Shown one piece after another: positions 1 to 14,700 of a stretch of DNA of 64,000 bases (position 1 is the first letter of the stretch; every line of letters starts with the position of its first letter). Location of the stretch: positions 10,414,001 to 10,478,000 of the forward strand of contig NC_088316.1 of NCBI RefSeq assembly GCF_910592395.1, given 5' to 3'. Origin of the DNA: Lineus longissimus (lineage: Eukaryota > Nemertea > Pilidiophora > Heteronemertea > Lineidae). Position numbers and translations under genes: made by a program. Below the pieces are notes generated by a model. It ran no database searches and had not been told where the DNA came from. It was given only the letters and a program-made list of their open reading frames with translations.

Positions 1-30
1 CATCTATTGAACAGTAAACGTGGCACTTAA

Positions 31-367
31 AGGGAACTGGAACCGCCGAGCGATTTATTCAACTTTTCGACTTTCACCGCCCGAGAAAGTCAAACTTCCA
101 ATTTCCTATTCGAGTTCAGATTTGTTACTCCGCCCCCAGTGCCCGAGCATGCGCAGTTCAATTTGTTATTATTGAGAATCATGTGAGAATCACGCGAGTC
201 ATGCGATCTTTCATTCATGATATTTCTTAGTAAATTCCATAGTAGTGACGTCACTCAATGATTGACAGCTATAGGCGCCATGTTTCATTCATGCCTCCTT
301 CTGATCACCCGATACGCGGGAAATGAAAACGAGGTCATACGAACTGGCTTGGCGGTTTCAGTTCCCT
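31..367. repeat. MITE with TTAA target duplication
   Basis: The ends are inverted: AGGGAACTGGAACCGCC on the left and, reverse-complemented, AGGGAACTGAAACCGCC on the right (1 mismatch in 17). Both sides are flanked by TTAA (27-30 and 368-371). No coding capacity is seen. A TTAA target with short inverted ends fits a non-autonomous piggyBac- or Kolobok-type element; the autonomous partner is not identified. Confidence 0.7.
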
Positions 368-371
368 TTAA

Positions 372-2388
372 TTAAACTTGGGTCTGCGAGCATTTGGCTG
401 CCCTGCTCAACTGCATCAGTCATGTCGTCAGTGCACTGATCCCATCACAGATGTCAGATGCAGAGGGACACACTGAGTTGGGTTGGTCTTCGCCTTCGGT
501 TTTGTGGGAGGGCCAAATGTTTTCGCTGTCTACGGATAATCGGGGGAGTTGGTGTTAAGATCGAGTGGGTGAACGTATTCTTTGAATATCAAGGAATAAC
601 GGTGTGTATAAAAATATAAAATAGTAGGTAGAATAAATGCGGGCAAACCTAAAATTCCTGTAAATTTTAACTCTCCAGCTGAAAGGCAGTGGCCACCATA
701 CTGGGTCACGTGCACAAATACTGGGCGAAGCACTCTCTGACCTTTGCATTCCAGAACTTCAATTTATGCACGCGTTGTCAATTTCTCAGCGACTCTTTTA
801 TCAACAGAAGTGTACGATGCATAAGAGTCACGCCAGTGTCTTTTTGGTTGCTTTAGAATAAAATATACGCATTTTCTTCTTCTTTTTCAGCCTGAAAGGT
901 CAAAGTCGCTGTAGTGCTGTATCGCTACTCGCTAATTAATAAAAAATGACAAGTAGGAAATAAAACGGTATTTAAACTGTATTGGCATTAAAAGAAATCC
1001 TTTGATAAGTCTTATAATTTCAATGCCTTATTTATTACTTCAGATTTTAGTTTTGAAAGAACACTAAAAATATATCTTTGCACTATGTTATAAAGCAAAT
1101 GGTTATCAGGAAAATGGCCTGGTCGGAAGTGAGACGGCAACATGGCTGAAAGCTGAAAGATGAAGATGGAAAAAAATTATCAAACCCGAGGTTTGTGACT
1201 CGATTGCACGATTTGAAATGATTGTTGGTAACTAGACATTGATATCAGCTGTAGTTCTTCTACTTCTCTCTGTGAACTCGATGTTATATTCGTTGATTTT
1301 ATTTGAATTGGTCGTCATATTTTCCTTCTAAAAAAAGTAAATTTGGAAGAAAATTGAAAGAAGACAGTGCTGCAATGCACGAGTGCAGTGCTGAGTGCAT
1401 CGCATGCATGCATGCATCATACCCATAGGCCTACATGTTTGTTACATATACATCATTTTACACATGTATGTCATGTTGACTTGAGCTTCACATGACATGC
1501 ACAGAGGTGTGTAGTTCACAGCCCAGTCACAGTGTACTGACTACTGTCAACGTCTTCAGGTAATGTTGGACTGGAGGTTCGATATATGTCATATATTTGT
1601 GGTTGAACAAAATCTCAGACACAGCTGACAGCAGTTCCGAAGAAAGCCTCGCCCAGAACTGATCTTTGCCGACAAGCTCAAAAAGAGTTTTTATCAGATC
1701 CCTTTTTACATGTTTTGATAGCCAAACTATTCCCGAAAAAAGATATTTCGCTGCTCAAGAACATTGTGTTGTGTCATGTTCCTGGAATATTTTGGCAATT
1801 GCGTAAAAGCCGTAATAACCCCATCGCATCATATAACAAAACATTGACTAGCAAGTCGGCTCAAGCACAAAGTATGCCCTGCTTTTCCATTATATACAGA
1901 TCACGCGTTGGCGATAGCCAATCACATCAAAGCCAGCAAATCTGGGTGCCGCTCTTTGACTGAGTAATGTATTGTATGCATAATTTAAGCATTATTGTTT
2001 TTCCGTGATGGAGGCGTGGTTATACATTACCAAATGCCTCCTTCGGACTACGAAACTGATGATCTCTCAGGCAATTCTGAAAGCTATAATCTTATTGGAA
2101 AATGCCTAAAAACTTCCAAAATTTTCTGGGAGAGGTCCACCAGACCCTCCCAACCCTGAAAGTTGCACAATATCACCCCGTCGTTGGAAGATTGTACATA
2201 ACATTGCCACTTTTTAATGGGAATCAATGTTATGATGTAAATGGCGATAAAATATCGCGCAATTTTACTTAAAAAAACCATGAATGATTTCGAAGAAGTT
2301 TGTTTGGGTGCTGACTAGTCCATGCCAGTCTTTGGCAAAACCAGGCAACACAGTCATACATACATGTAAATGAAATTTTTTTTTTCAG
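372..2388. other. Upstream region of POSH, no gene recognised
   Basis: Only short, unconvincing open frames occur here. Because a splice acceptor (polypyrimidine tract then CAG, ending at 2388) directly abuts the POSH start codon, at least one non-coding 5' exon and the promoter must lie upstream, in this stretch or before the window. I could not place them. Confidence 0.4.
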
Positions 2389-2748
2389 ATGGATGAGGAT
2401 GCACTAAATGAACTGTTGGAATGTTCCGTGTGTCTTGATCGGCTAGACACAACAAGCAAAGTCCTGCCATGTCAGCACACATTCTGTAAACGATGTCTTG
2501 ACGAAATCATCAGCACGAAAAGTGAATTACGCTGTCCGGAATGTCGTGCTCTGGTGGAGATCCCGGTGGACGAATTGCCGTCCAACATTTTGCTGATGCG
2601 GCTTTTGGAGGGTATCCATCAGAAGTCCCTTGGAATAGGAGGAAGTTCCAACACGAGTCCGATGACAGTCCTGGCAGGTTTGATGGCTTCAAAGCCTATT
2701 GGTTCTCTTGGAACAAGCGGAAGCTCTTCAACAAAATCCTTTCAGAAG
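2389..2748 (+). CDS. POSH coding exon 1: RING finger
   Basis: This exon encodes 120 residues starting [15 protein letters not shown]. The C3HC4 ligands run CSVC ... CQHTFCKRC ... CPEC, as in RING E3 ligases, followed by the POSH-typical [11 protein letters not shown]. The exon opens with the ATG itself, directly after a CAG acceptor, and closes at AAG before GTAAGA, phase 0. Confidence 0.96.
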
Positions 2749-5700
2749 GTAAGACATGTAAGAAGCAATGAACCCAGTATTTTTCTAGCTTGACATTTTG
2801 CCACAGTTAATCAAGTAAACAACTTATCTTACAGTTCACATCTTCTGACCAGACTTGTGAACTCCAATTTCATGTTCTTGTTTGTCACTAAAGAAAATTT
2901 GGCAGACAAAAAAGAAAAGCCTATAACTAAGTACATGTAACACTTATAAAACAGATTTGTATATTTGTAAACAGTCTGTATAATATATTTGCGCCTTTCA
3001 TTTTAAAAACTAGTTCACCACCTCTCCCACATTGAAAGACAGACTTGTTTGATGAGATATAGTTATTTAGCCAAAAAGGCTGTGGTTCAATACACCTTCG
3101 CAATAGAATTTGAATGAACTGTGCATGCCTTGTAAAGATCTCCCGCCAAATCACATTATTGGTGTGAGGTCCACCAATGGAAAACATATTTTTTATCATA
3201 TTTTCTTCAGATTGGTGGTCCGGCTCGGCAACCGTGTGCCAAAGCAGTTTATAATTATGATGGAACTGACCCTGGGTAAGTAAATTATTCATGAAGAGTT
3301 TTGTAAAATATCCTCAACCAAAACCAACACTTTGAGTTCCTTGCTGGTATACAGGCCGTTTTAAAAAATCTATATAGAAATTTTCTATATAACTTTTTCA
3401 TCGATCCCATATAGATTTTTCATCGGAATTTTTGCCTGTGTAGCCCTAAATCTACAGGCGGTGGAAACCTTATAATGGATATCCCCGCAGTTTCTCAATG
3501 CTTTATCCTTTTATTTACCGCACCTCAAATCTGCTTTGATTAATTGATATACAGTCCATTTAAATTTTGTGATAGATCCTTATGATTTACCTTTGACAAA
3601 AAGGTATCAACCTCACTGGTTGACATCCTCAGGTCTTCTGAGTAATTCCCAGTAAACAGCATTGATGGCAGCACTGCACTGGGAATCAAATTTCATGCTG
3701 GGATCCCGCCTAGGGTTCCCCGTGTGCATCCAGGGTTTCACGACCATTGTCTCTGTTTATTGAAACCGAGTTGCAACTGATGGCTATGGCTGCGCGTTAC
3801 TCCTGCTGTCTCAGCATGTTTTTGCTTAACAGTGATTGTATTCTTTAATTTCTACTTGCAGAGATCTATCATTCAAGAAAAATGATTTGATAAATCTTCA
3901 GAAGCAAGTTGATGACAATTGGTTGCATGGTGAACTGAATGGCCAGCTGGGCTTTTTCCCTGCAAGTTATGTCCAGGTATGTTTGTGAACCAACTTATAC
4001 ATATGCAAATGACAGCGATGGAGGCTATCAAGGTCGCTTAGTGGTAGTTTTCATCGGTAAGCATGTGTGACACATTGCATAATGTTACATGGTTTGTTTT
4101 TAGCAGAGGAACAGCTTGGATGATGGATCCCAACATGTGACCCACTACAGCAAAATGAGTCGCATGTCGCTTCGAGCTTGACAAGTTGAGACAGACTGGT
4201 TGTTCATTTCACTATAGTCTGCCTTTTGTGAAATCTGAGTGTATCAATTTCTTCTATCATGTCCTGGTGTCATTTTAGGCTCATCTTCTGTGCGACATGC
4301 GACCCATTTTTGCTATGGTGGGTCACACATCTTTACCATGCTTATTTGGGATCATATGAAGAAGATTTCTTCAGTGTTAACGAGTGCCTTCACCTTTCAG
4401 CATGGGGAGATAGAGCACCCATATTTCGTTTCCATCCATAAACTGATAATCACCTTGGAAAAATTTTGTATGGCCACTGCAGCAGCCTTCTTGAGTTCAG
4501 TTTCTGCTCATAAACTGACAAGATCTTGAACGATTGATCCCAGTTGTGCAATCTTTCCCTAAGAAGGACAAGAAAGAGGGAGCCAAGATTTATCGAAAAA
4601 CACAAAAATATGGTGAACAGCTTGGTTTTAACAGCATTTGTTTTCATTTCAGATTCTGACTCCACTACCTGATAACAACCCCAAGTGCAAGGCACTCTAT
4701 AATTTTCAAATTGATGACAAGAGTGAGAAAGGATGTCTGACATTTCATAAGGTATGTTGGTTTAGTAATGAGACGGATGAATCTTCACACACCAGTAAAT
4801 AGGAAGATGTTCCCTCATCCAGCGCCTTGCAGTATCCAAGGTTTAAACGGCAGCTCACGTACTGTCTAATGAAGAGTGGTGTTGTGTTTCTTTTTCTCGT
4901 CAACAAGAATCTTCCTGCCTTAACGGGGGACTATAAGCAGGAGCAGGAGGTTAAATTGGGCATCTTCAGGTGACTGATATACACAGTAAGGGCACTTGGT
5001 CATGTTGTATTCAGCATTATATATATTCCTCGCACAGGGGTAAAAGGTTTTGATGTACTGTGTGTAACATTGGGTGATATGAATAAAGACTAGCAAATGC
5101 TTTGATCTAAATCTCCATGTACATTTACACTAGGCCTTTCTGTACAAAACCGTAGTAAAAGCATTTGCTAGTCTTTATTCATATCACCCATTGTCTTGCC
5201 TACCTGGCTGCTGCCTATAGCTGACTATAGAGTCCCTTTAAGGTGGAATGGTCGGATGTGATGATCTGACATTATATAACCAGATAATGTGGTGAACATC
5301 GTGAAAATAAATCAAAAATAACGGAGGTCAGAATCCTATCTATTATTTGGGTTATAGCGATTTTATGTATTGTTGACCATGATTCAATGTAAAATACTTT
5401 GATGATAGTCATGTGGTCATGAAGACTGTTTACAATTGATATTTTCAGGATGAGGTTCTGACAGTTATTCGGAGGGTTGACGATAACTGGGCCGAGGGGA
5501 GATTGGGCGATAAGATCGGGATATTTCCGATTGCCTTTGTCGAGGTTAGTATTTTAGCTATTACAATATGACTTTCGAGTAACTGCACTTTGAGTCTCTT
5601 GATCTGGCAGCGCTTTGAAGTTTAGCCTTGAAAATATACCTGATACGATGGCCCAACCAAGTAACTATAATTTCTTCTTAATTTTCGCTTACCGATAGTT

Positions 5701-8700
5701 CATATCATCTGCTTTACTTCCTGACCAATAGAGATGTGTAGCGGTATTTTTTCTACACCTCTTCAGACACACAACTTGTACTTTGATGCTGGCTGTGGGC
5801 ATTGTTCAGTTCTCAGTGGCCTCGGTTACTGGCTTTCAACGTTTTCAATGATAATTGTTTGAAACCTCATCTGGATGCAGGGGTCTTGATTAAACCGAGG
5901 GCGGCTTGGGTATCTGAAAGATACGGAAGTATAAAAACAAAGTCGTCCACTATTTTTTCCCACCAGACCATAAGCTTGAGGAGCAATGCAACAGTCTGTG
6001 ATTAAGTGTGCGCTGCAAGCTGTATTCACCTCGGTGGAATACCCACAGGAAACAGTCACTGCAGACTTGAACTGCTGTGAGTGATGCTGTGACTTCATAC
6101 AGGTTACAAGTGCGAGACAGATGTTATGACATAACCTTGTAATGTGTGTAATCGGTGATGTCTTGGCATTGCAAAAACGTTAAACTGAGCAGAAAAGCTG
6201 TATCGTGTGTTTGACAACATATTTTGAGGTCTTTTTAGTCTGCATCTTGATGATACAACGAAAGGCAGTTTTATCCTCACAAGTACTGGGTCAGTTAACA
6301 TTCTAGTAGTTTTGCTGTGGTGATGATGAATGTTTTTCGCTAAGTTTTTTCTCTACTTATAAATTGTTATTGTTCTTTTCCAGATGAATGATGCGGGTAA
6401 AGATCTGATGTCAAAACTATCCCTGTAAGTCTATGGATCTGTTTAGATTTTGTTAACATGAGGAGACCTTTTCTCTCTCTATCATCTTCTGTTGTATACT
6501 CATGTGAGTTTGTTTCACCAGTGTCTGTGCCAGTAAAGGTCTGTACAGTTGCCCAGTCAGTTCCACCATGTCCCACAATCACAATGTAAGCTGGACATGG
6601 TATCTTTATTTAAACCTGTGTCCTGAAGATAGGCGGCACCTGGAATGTAGATTTTGATCACCTTGCGGTGTTCAGGTCGTTCTACCGTGCTAAAATCAAT
6701 CGTTTGTTTGGCCGTAAAAAATGGTGGCACAATTGCACAGTTGCTAATGATTTACTCAAGAAACTTTGTAACTGGGCCATTCAGGCTTAAAACCAAGGCT
6801 CTTCAAATACATCGCATGTGCCTGTAAGCTGTGGTCCATTGTATCTCGTATCTATGCCAGGAAAACTAAAAGACCGCACAGGCTGTCGGTAGCCTGCAGT
6901 CGGCTTCTTCACACACTTCAGACTTACATTATCCATACATGTATGCACTGACCAACATTTTCAACTTCTACTGATAACCGTTACCATGACAACATGATTT
7001 ACTTGGAGTTACATGTATTGCCTTGTATATTTTTCAGAAATATAATAAATGCAGACAATCGTGGCTCGGCCAATCAGGATCAAAGTAGTACTGACCCAGG
7101 TGGAGGACTGGGTGATTCGCAGACGTCATCAACGGGTGGTGGCCAGAATGCACCAGGTGGGAGTGGAGATGCCCCTCTTCAGGCCACTCCACCCTTATTT
7201 GCCCACAAAAGGCATTCTTTAACGATACCATCGTCGCCAACAGTAGCAGTTCAGCCGAATCGCTACTCGGCAGAGTTGATATCATCGTTTACAGCGCCAC
7301 CTGTTCCGACGCCTGCGTCTGCCACTGTTATGACATCATCCCCTGCTGTATCGGTCACATCTGCTACCACGGTGCCAAAGGCTGTCAGTCAAAGTTCACA
7401 GGTATGCTCGTAGAGTCGATCAGGCTGACGCATTTAAAATGGTGGTGCCCAAGGCCAATGCAATGGGTATCACTATTATGAGTCATTTATACAATCGTAT
7501 ACAGTGAACCCAAATGATGCTTCAGACACTTTAAAATGTGTCTAAAGTCGTTAAAAAGTTGTGTGTCAATTTAGTTGGATCTAAATCAATTAGACATTCC
7601 TCCCCACGTCTGGAAGCAGGTCACTTACTTTTGTAACTCCCACGCCATCAGCGGCAGAACTGATGACAGATTCTTAGAGACTGAAACTTATCATTTTATT
7701 CATCAACGGCAGAACTAATGACAGGTTCTTAGAGACTGAAACTTATCATTTTATTCATCAATGGCAGAACTGATGACAGATTCTTAGAGACTGAAAGTTA
7801 TCATTTTATTTCAGAGTAAGTTTGCAACGATATTAGAAGTTATAAGTTGCAGCATGAACATTAATTCAACCTCCTCAAATTGATGAGTCTTCACAGTACT
7901 GTTTACAGATTAGTTTCTTCCTATTACAGATTCCTCTAAACCCACCGAGTGTGCGAGGCACAGCCCCAACAACCCCAACCACGCCCAGTGGCCACACCTT
8001 GGGTCCTCCACCATCAACACCGCCTCCACCACCACCACCGCTGTAAGTTTGAAATATTAGCTAGAATTTGAAGAAATCGGTTGCCGCTCGCTGTTGACCT
8101 ACTCTGGTATTTGCTGGCACTTATGAGATTCTTAGAGTTGCCCATGATCCAACTGCTGGAGAGAAGCCATCATTGACACCGACCTCAACCTCAACCTCAA
8201 TTCTGGCACTCGATCTTTGGCAGACAGTTGTTTTTATCAGCTAGCCTGAGTGAATCAGTGATGTTGTGGAACCAGTGAAGGGCATAGAGCCATAACTTGG
8301 CCTCGTCACATTTTTCAGGGGCAATAGACCCCTGGTCACATCTGACTGCCTACCAAAAGTGATAGAGTTATACTCGGGCTGAGTCCATTCTCCGGAATTT
8401 GGCAAAATTTTGTCTAGTTTTCAAACTACCATCAGTCTGCTTTTTCTGGGGGCGAGTTATGGCTTTATGGATTTTAGTAGAACTAACTCAGATTTCTTGA
8501 AAATAGCCTAGTTGTAGTTGTGGCTCTGTTGCCTTCAATTGTGCTCGACGTTCCAATTGATGGTGTTTAGGAATACCCATTTTGGTTTAAGAAATTGACA
8601 CCGTATTGGAAGTATTGGTTGTCTTGCCAAAACCGCTCGGGTGGAGCTAAAATTTACACCAAAACAAATCAACATTTGGCCAACATTTTAGCTCCACTGA

Positions 8701-11700
8701 GTGGTTTTGGTGAGACAATCAATACTGGCAGTGAGGTATCAATTTCTATTCTAAAACATCCAAAAAACGAATAATGTGGTTTTAAATGCTTTTTGAATGC
8801 TTCGCCATTTTGCACCAAATAAGCAGTTTTGGTTGCCTAACCATAATCGCTGAATTCAAAATGAGGCTTCGTTGGCGCCTAGTGCATTTACATTGTTAAG
8901 TGTGGTTCATTCCAAATCCATGTGTTTCAGAATTAAAATAACTGAAGTTCAAAACAAGACAAATATATCATTCAACTTTAATTGTCAATTTCAGCTTTGT
9001 GGCTCTTTACAATTATAAACCTATCAAGGAGGATGAAATCCAGCTGATCAAGGGCGATTATTATACTGTGACGGAGAAGTGTCAAGATGGATGGTTTAAA
9101 GGCGCATGCCTCAAGTCTGGGAAAATTGGTGTTTTCCCCGGAAATTATGTCCAGTTGGTCAGGTGATTAGAATAGAAAGAGTAGTTTTATAATTATATCT
9201 TTGGAGCCAATTGTCCGGCCCAATTTTAGCCCTGCTTGCTCTGAGCCCGCCTCATTTCATGCAGCCAAAGTTATATTTTTTCGAAGGAATTGTGGCAAAT
9301 GTTACAATATATTTACCAAACTTCGCAACATCTTTCCATTAACCCTTCGGAGCCCGAGTTTCCACAGAAATACCACCCCAAAAAGCCTGTGTTTCCGGAG
9401 CCTCTGACACCAGAATAAACCTTGTATGAAAATCATGCTCAGCTACCGCACATTCGGAATACCTGCATAAAGCTGCATCAAGTGTGAAGGGTTGCTGAGT
9501 GAGTTTTGGCAACTATAGTTGTGATCGCGCAAACGGAGAGGTTTTTCTTTGGCGACTCAAGGCGAGTCTGGGCTTCAAAGGGTTAACAATCTTCTTACCA
9601 AATGGGTGGATACAAAGTCATTGGACATATTCTCTTTTTTGTTGTGCTAGTGTCCAGTTGAAAACGATAGCATTGGCAGACCAGCAAAATAGATTTGACC
9701 CCAAGTTGGGGGAGGTGGGGCTGATTGAAAGCATCTTGGAATCACAAAAAATTCAAAATATTCCACGTGTTTCACTTGCAGGCACAAACAGAACTTGCTG
9801 ACAACACCTGTCACACCGACCACGCCGTCTTCAGGCCATCACCAACCGCCACCACAACGCTCGCCAGGGTCCTCACACATGCCTGATAATACTCGTAGTC
9901 ATGCCCTATCAGCATCGACTCATACAACTATGGTGCTAACACGTCCGGCCGTATCGCCGAGCCAATCGGGTTTAAGTGCAAGCCTAGACTATCAGGTTAA
10001 TATGGGGACACGTGCTCCAGCAATTTTGCCTCGTAAAGCTGCTTCACGGTCTGCTACCACTCCTACAACCGGTCCGCCACCAATTAGCCAGCCTCCTCCA
10101 ATCATACCAAGGAATGCATCATCACAGGGTACAAACTTACACGTAGAGCTGCCTGCTCGGCCACAGATATTGCCTAATGAACAAAGGAGTAAAAGACGAA
10201 ATAGCGCACCACCAGAGCGTGTATCACCTCGACCTGCGTGTCCATTACCAGCTGGCGTTGTGGAGTCGTCTTCTTCTCGGCAACAATCACCAAGATCTTC
10301 TGGCTCTCCTGCTTCAGACACTGTAGTGCCTACTAGGAGTGTTGTTTATAATCGTCCTCTGCCTGCCACGCCTACATCCAGTTGTTCTCGGCACGGTGCA
10401 GTTACATCACATTCCATGTCAGCAGGGACGACCAACCCTCCGCCTAATGTGGTGGCGGGAGCTTCTTATATGATCGGTAGCAGTAAAGATAAGGTGAGTA
10501 ACTTCAACACTTTTATGTACTGTCTCTTGCTAAAGAATTATCTGATTTATCTAAAGTTCTGTGTTATCTCACTGAGAAACCTACCATATTAGTTTAGCTC
10601 TGCTGAGCAAGTAAAAAATATTCCTTTGGGGGGGGCTGCTGGACAGATTTAGAACTAACTTCTTTCATGGAGCCTCTGTAAATGTATGAAAGGAACAAGA
10701 GGCCCAAGGGCCTGGCGCTCAGCTGGATGACCTAATAACATAGGACTGAGGGTATAAAGTAGTAAATATCGGCTTTATACTACTGTTTGAAGGTCAAGAG
10801 AACACGTTATACCACTAAAATTTCCAATGCAGAGCTGCCAGGTGGATGAAATATGATTGAACTAATCAGCCATGGTATGTAAATATTACAGGAGGCAACG
10901 GAAGATATCCCTAGTTCAGCATGTTGTATCAGTAGCTTTACAGAAAAAAAGTGTCAGAGAGGATGAGACTTCTCCATGGACAACTGTGGTATGTCCAGGC
11001 TGGGTTGTACAGCACAAGGATACAAAATGCTGTCTGTAATTGAGAGGTATCATGATTTAACAGAGGTCAAAATAAATAGAAATTACCAGTTTGGGACTAG
11101 CACCACTTTCTTTTTTTTTTAATAAGGTAGAGATTACAGGAGTCAACAAAATTAATTTTATTGAGAGAAATTGACCTGTCCTGCAGGTGATTGGAATTTA
11201 CAATACAAAGGGTCGTTTTTCATGACATTGTGCTCTACTGCGTATTCCTAGTCATAGTGAGTCGATCTGGAACCAATCTATCCTTGGCGCAGACAGGTTC
11301 AAATTGGCTATATCTTGAATAGATCGAATTGCGATGAAAATCTAATGCAATAAAGGAGCAATATCGAAGAGACAAATTAATCAAACCAATTGTCCACAGA
11401 CTCGGACCCTGAAATGGCACGATGTATGCGTGCATATAAAAGTATATCAATTGGTCCCATAGAGATGATGAGGCAATGTCAATATGCCTTGTTCCTTAGT
11501 CAGCAATATGCCCCTTTTTATACGGAGAAGAAGGAGAACCCAGATAGGCCTTCACATGTCGGCTTCCAAATGGCTCGAACCAACTATCACTACTAGAACT
11601 TTAAAATGCGTGCTCCTCCTAGTCCTACATGAAGCAATGTCTCAGCCAAAAGGCAAAGTTAGCAGCTCCTTGGTAAGGCCATGTCAGGTTCCGCGCGCCT

Positions 11701-14700
11701 CTTCAGATACATCAAGTATTGAAAGCTGTGGTGAGCTGAGCACATAAAAGACTATGGTCACCTTAATTTGAAAATCCCTTCATAATCAAGGGCTACCTCT
11801 GACTAAAACAGCACAATAGACCACCAATTTGATCCAGCTCCTAACTGCGGGAAAACCCAAGTCCAGCAACCAAAAGTACCAAAAATACATTTTTGTTTAC
11901 ATTTGAACTGCACACATGCGTTTGTTTACAATTTCATTTCCCGCGAAATCTCGAAAATCAGGTGCCCTGCAATCGTGGATTGAAAATAACATTAACCTCG
12001 GTTCAGCAGGTCAGCAGGTATACCAGCTGTTCCAATCATCCCCCTACAGCCAGCCGTTCAAAAGGTAATGTTATTCACCCCACATGGAGTGCAAGTAATT
12101 GATTAAGCCCCTGCATAACTTAACAGCAATCGCTTGGCTTCTGTGAGTGGTAAGGAGAATTGACAGTTTTTTTATGGGAGTAACATTATTGTGTTGCTTA
12201 AAACGTCTACTTTTTACTCATGTAAGAATCGTAGTACTAATAGTAACTTCAACTTATTTTCCAGTTATGATAACACAACACGCATCTTCATGATCATGAT
12301 CTTTCTCAAACTAACTGAATGACCTAATCGCCTTGGACGCACAACCTAACCACATATCAATCCGCCTCGACGATCGACACATCCATTCGATTCGATAACC
12401 CTCGATAAAGTTTGATAAATAAACTAGAACTGAGATTTCACAGGAGCACCTGTGAATTCATGACTCCAGGGTTGTTTTGAGGGCGATATTGTAAAAGTTG
12501 GTCTTGAGTATGGGGACGTGAAGGTCCGTGTGAGGCACCTGGGCTGGGGAGAGAAGACTAGTTGAACGATGTGATCATGGAGGTATAAATAATTATTTAT
12601 ACCTCCATGATGGGATCTGACACGGACACTACTATTGATCTCATTATATGAATACCATTTAATTACAAAAAAGTGAAAACAGATCATTCATATCATATTC
12701 CTTGGCATAAATTAAAATAGGAGTGCGGGAACAAGGTTTTTTAGCAGGAGGAAAGCGAGAACATTTTGCGCCGTCGTATTCCGATTTGGCTGGTTAGTGG
12801 TGAAATCTGCTTTTAATTTTGCAAATTAACATATTCGTTTTCTAGTTCTAACGTTGTCTGTAAAGATGCTGGCAAGAGACATTGCCAGGAAAACGTGACG
12901 TCATTTTGGCCATTCTTCTTACCGCACGCCCTCTCTCTCCGTAAAAGTTCCTGAGATGGTGTGAAGTGGGAGGGCGCACAATGGGAACCACACTGCCGCG
13001 ATGTTAATAGTTTCTATTTATAGAATTCAGCGGCAGAGATTTTAGGCACGGAAAAAGTGGATTAACTCGGCTAATCTCAATGGATTTTACCCAGGAATGT
13101 TTTCAAGGCGAGAGAAACATCTGATTTAAGTACTGCACTTATTAGATTTCATGTTCAGGCCGAAGATTGGCCTAAAACGTGGACGAAAAGAGTGCATTAT
13201 CGAGTGTTGGAGAAGTCACGTGATTGGACGAGAAACCTGAACAAAGTTTTCGTGCTTTTAGCTGTCAACATCAATGGCTATAATATACTCCTGCAGAATA
13301 GGAGAACTAATAGAACTAATTTCCGAAGTTTCCAATAGTTTGAACACAAATCAGAACATCACCCATCAGCTGGACTCAGATCTGCATAAATTACGATAAA
13401 TAATGAGGTCGTCGCTTCAATTTCGCAAAGAAAGTTGACTCCATTCGAAGGTTGTTTTGACCAAATTCTGTTGAACTCATCGTTATGAGGGCATTTGAAC
13501 ACATTCTCGTTGATCTTTTCTATAAACGTGTGAAGTTTCGTACCAAAATACGTTTCCGTAAAGGCTTAAAAAAGAAAATTCGTCACTTACAAAATCATCG
13601 CTCCGGTCCGGTAGAAATAAAAATGTCACCGCCATTTTTTTGACGATAGTACTCCAGGTAACCTCGGCGGGAAATTTAAAGCGGGGTCATCCGGGGTCAA
13701 ACAACAGTTTTGCTCACTACCGCCAACTGGTGATATAAATTGACACTAATCTATTTTATATCAAAACTTCTGTATCATGAAGACCTTTTCAACTTTATTT
13801 TAAGCTTTTATCTGCTGGAATAGAGCGTCAAAAAATTGTTTTTTCATTTACGCATTTTGCCCCCTGGGGAGCTTAATTTGAGTCGAATCGCCCAAATTTT
13901 TTTCCGTAAGCAACATTTTCTGCGGTGTTTATAAGCAAGACTAGATTTGAAGTGCCTCGGTTGTATGATTACAAAATGCCCAACTTTGTCTACAGATGGC
14001 ATGATGGAAGGATGGCAGGATGGGTGGAAGGACGGACACCAATCGAATAGCTATTTGACTAGCTCTGCTGACTTTGTCAGCTGAGCTAAAAATAGTTAGG
14101 ACTTTAGAACGTACTTTTTCTTTCCCCGAAGGCTTTTTAGCTCACCTGGGGAGAGCTTACGATACTGTGGTGTCCGCCGTCTGTTGTCCGTTAGCGGAGC
14201 ACGTTTCGTGGCTGCGGGGGCTGGATGGCTGAAAAGTGGCACGATGGTTATGCCCAGAGCTATTTTTGGTTCTCATTTTTTTGCCATTTTGAAGCTAATG
14301 GTTGCAGCAAGAGCAACGTATGGTGGATTATAATGCTACATCACGTATCACATGGGTTTTTGATTTGACCTTCTATTCATGGTCACAAAGGTCAAACTCT
14401 ATGGTGGCACGTTCCTTAAATATTTATCATAGCCTCTTTAAAATTTGATATGTAGACACTTATTAGGCATCTCTACATGACGAGAAAGATTCAGGTCAGT
14501 GTGCCCGTTTTCAGGTATAAGTAGGTCACAATGTCATAAAATCCTAAATGGGTCATATGACAAGTAACCTTCTTTGTGCGATCTTCAAATGTATGTCATT
14601 GATTAATCTGAACAAGCTCAACATTGTGATTGTGCCAGAAACATTTTGACCTTGACCTAAATTCCAAGGTCACAAAGGTCAAACTCTAAAATTTCACCAA

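Noticed and set aside
4239-4529. Open frames overlapping MITE M1 and their counterpart at 15819
   Set aside because: They come from the MITE itself or from intron sequence and are not conserved as proteins.
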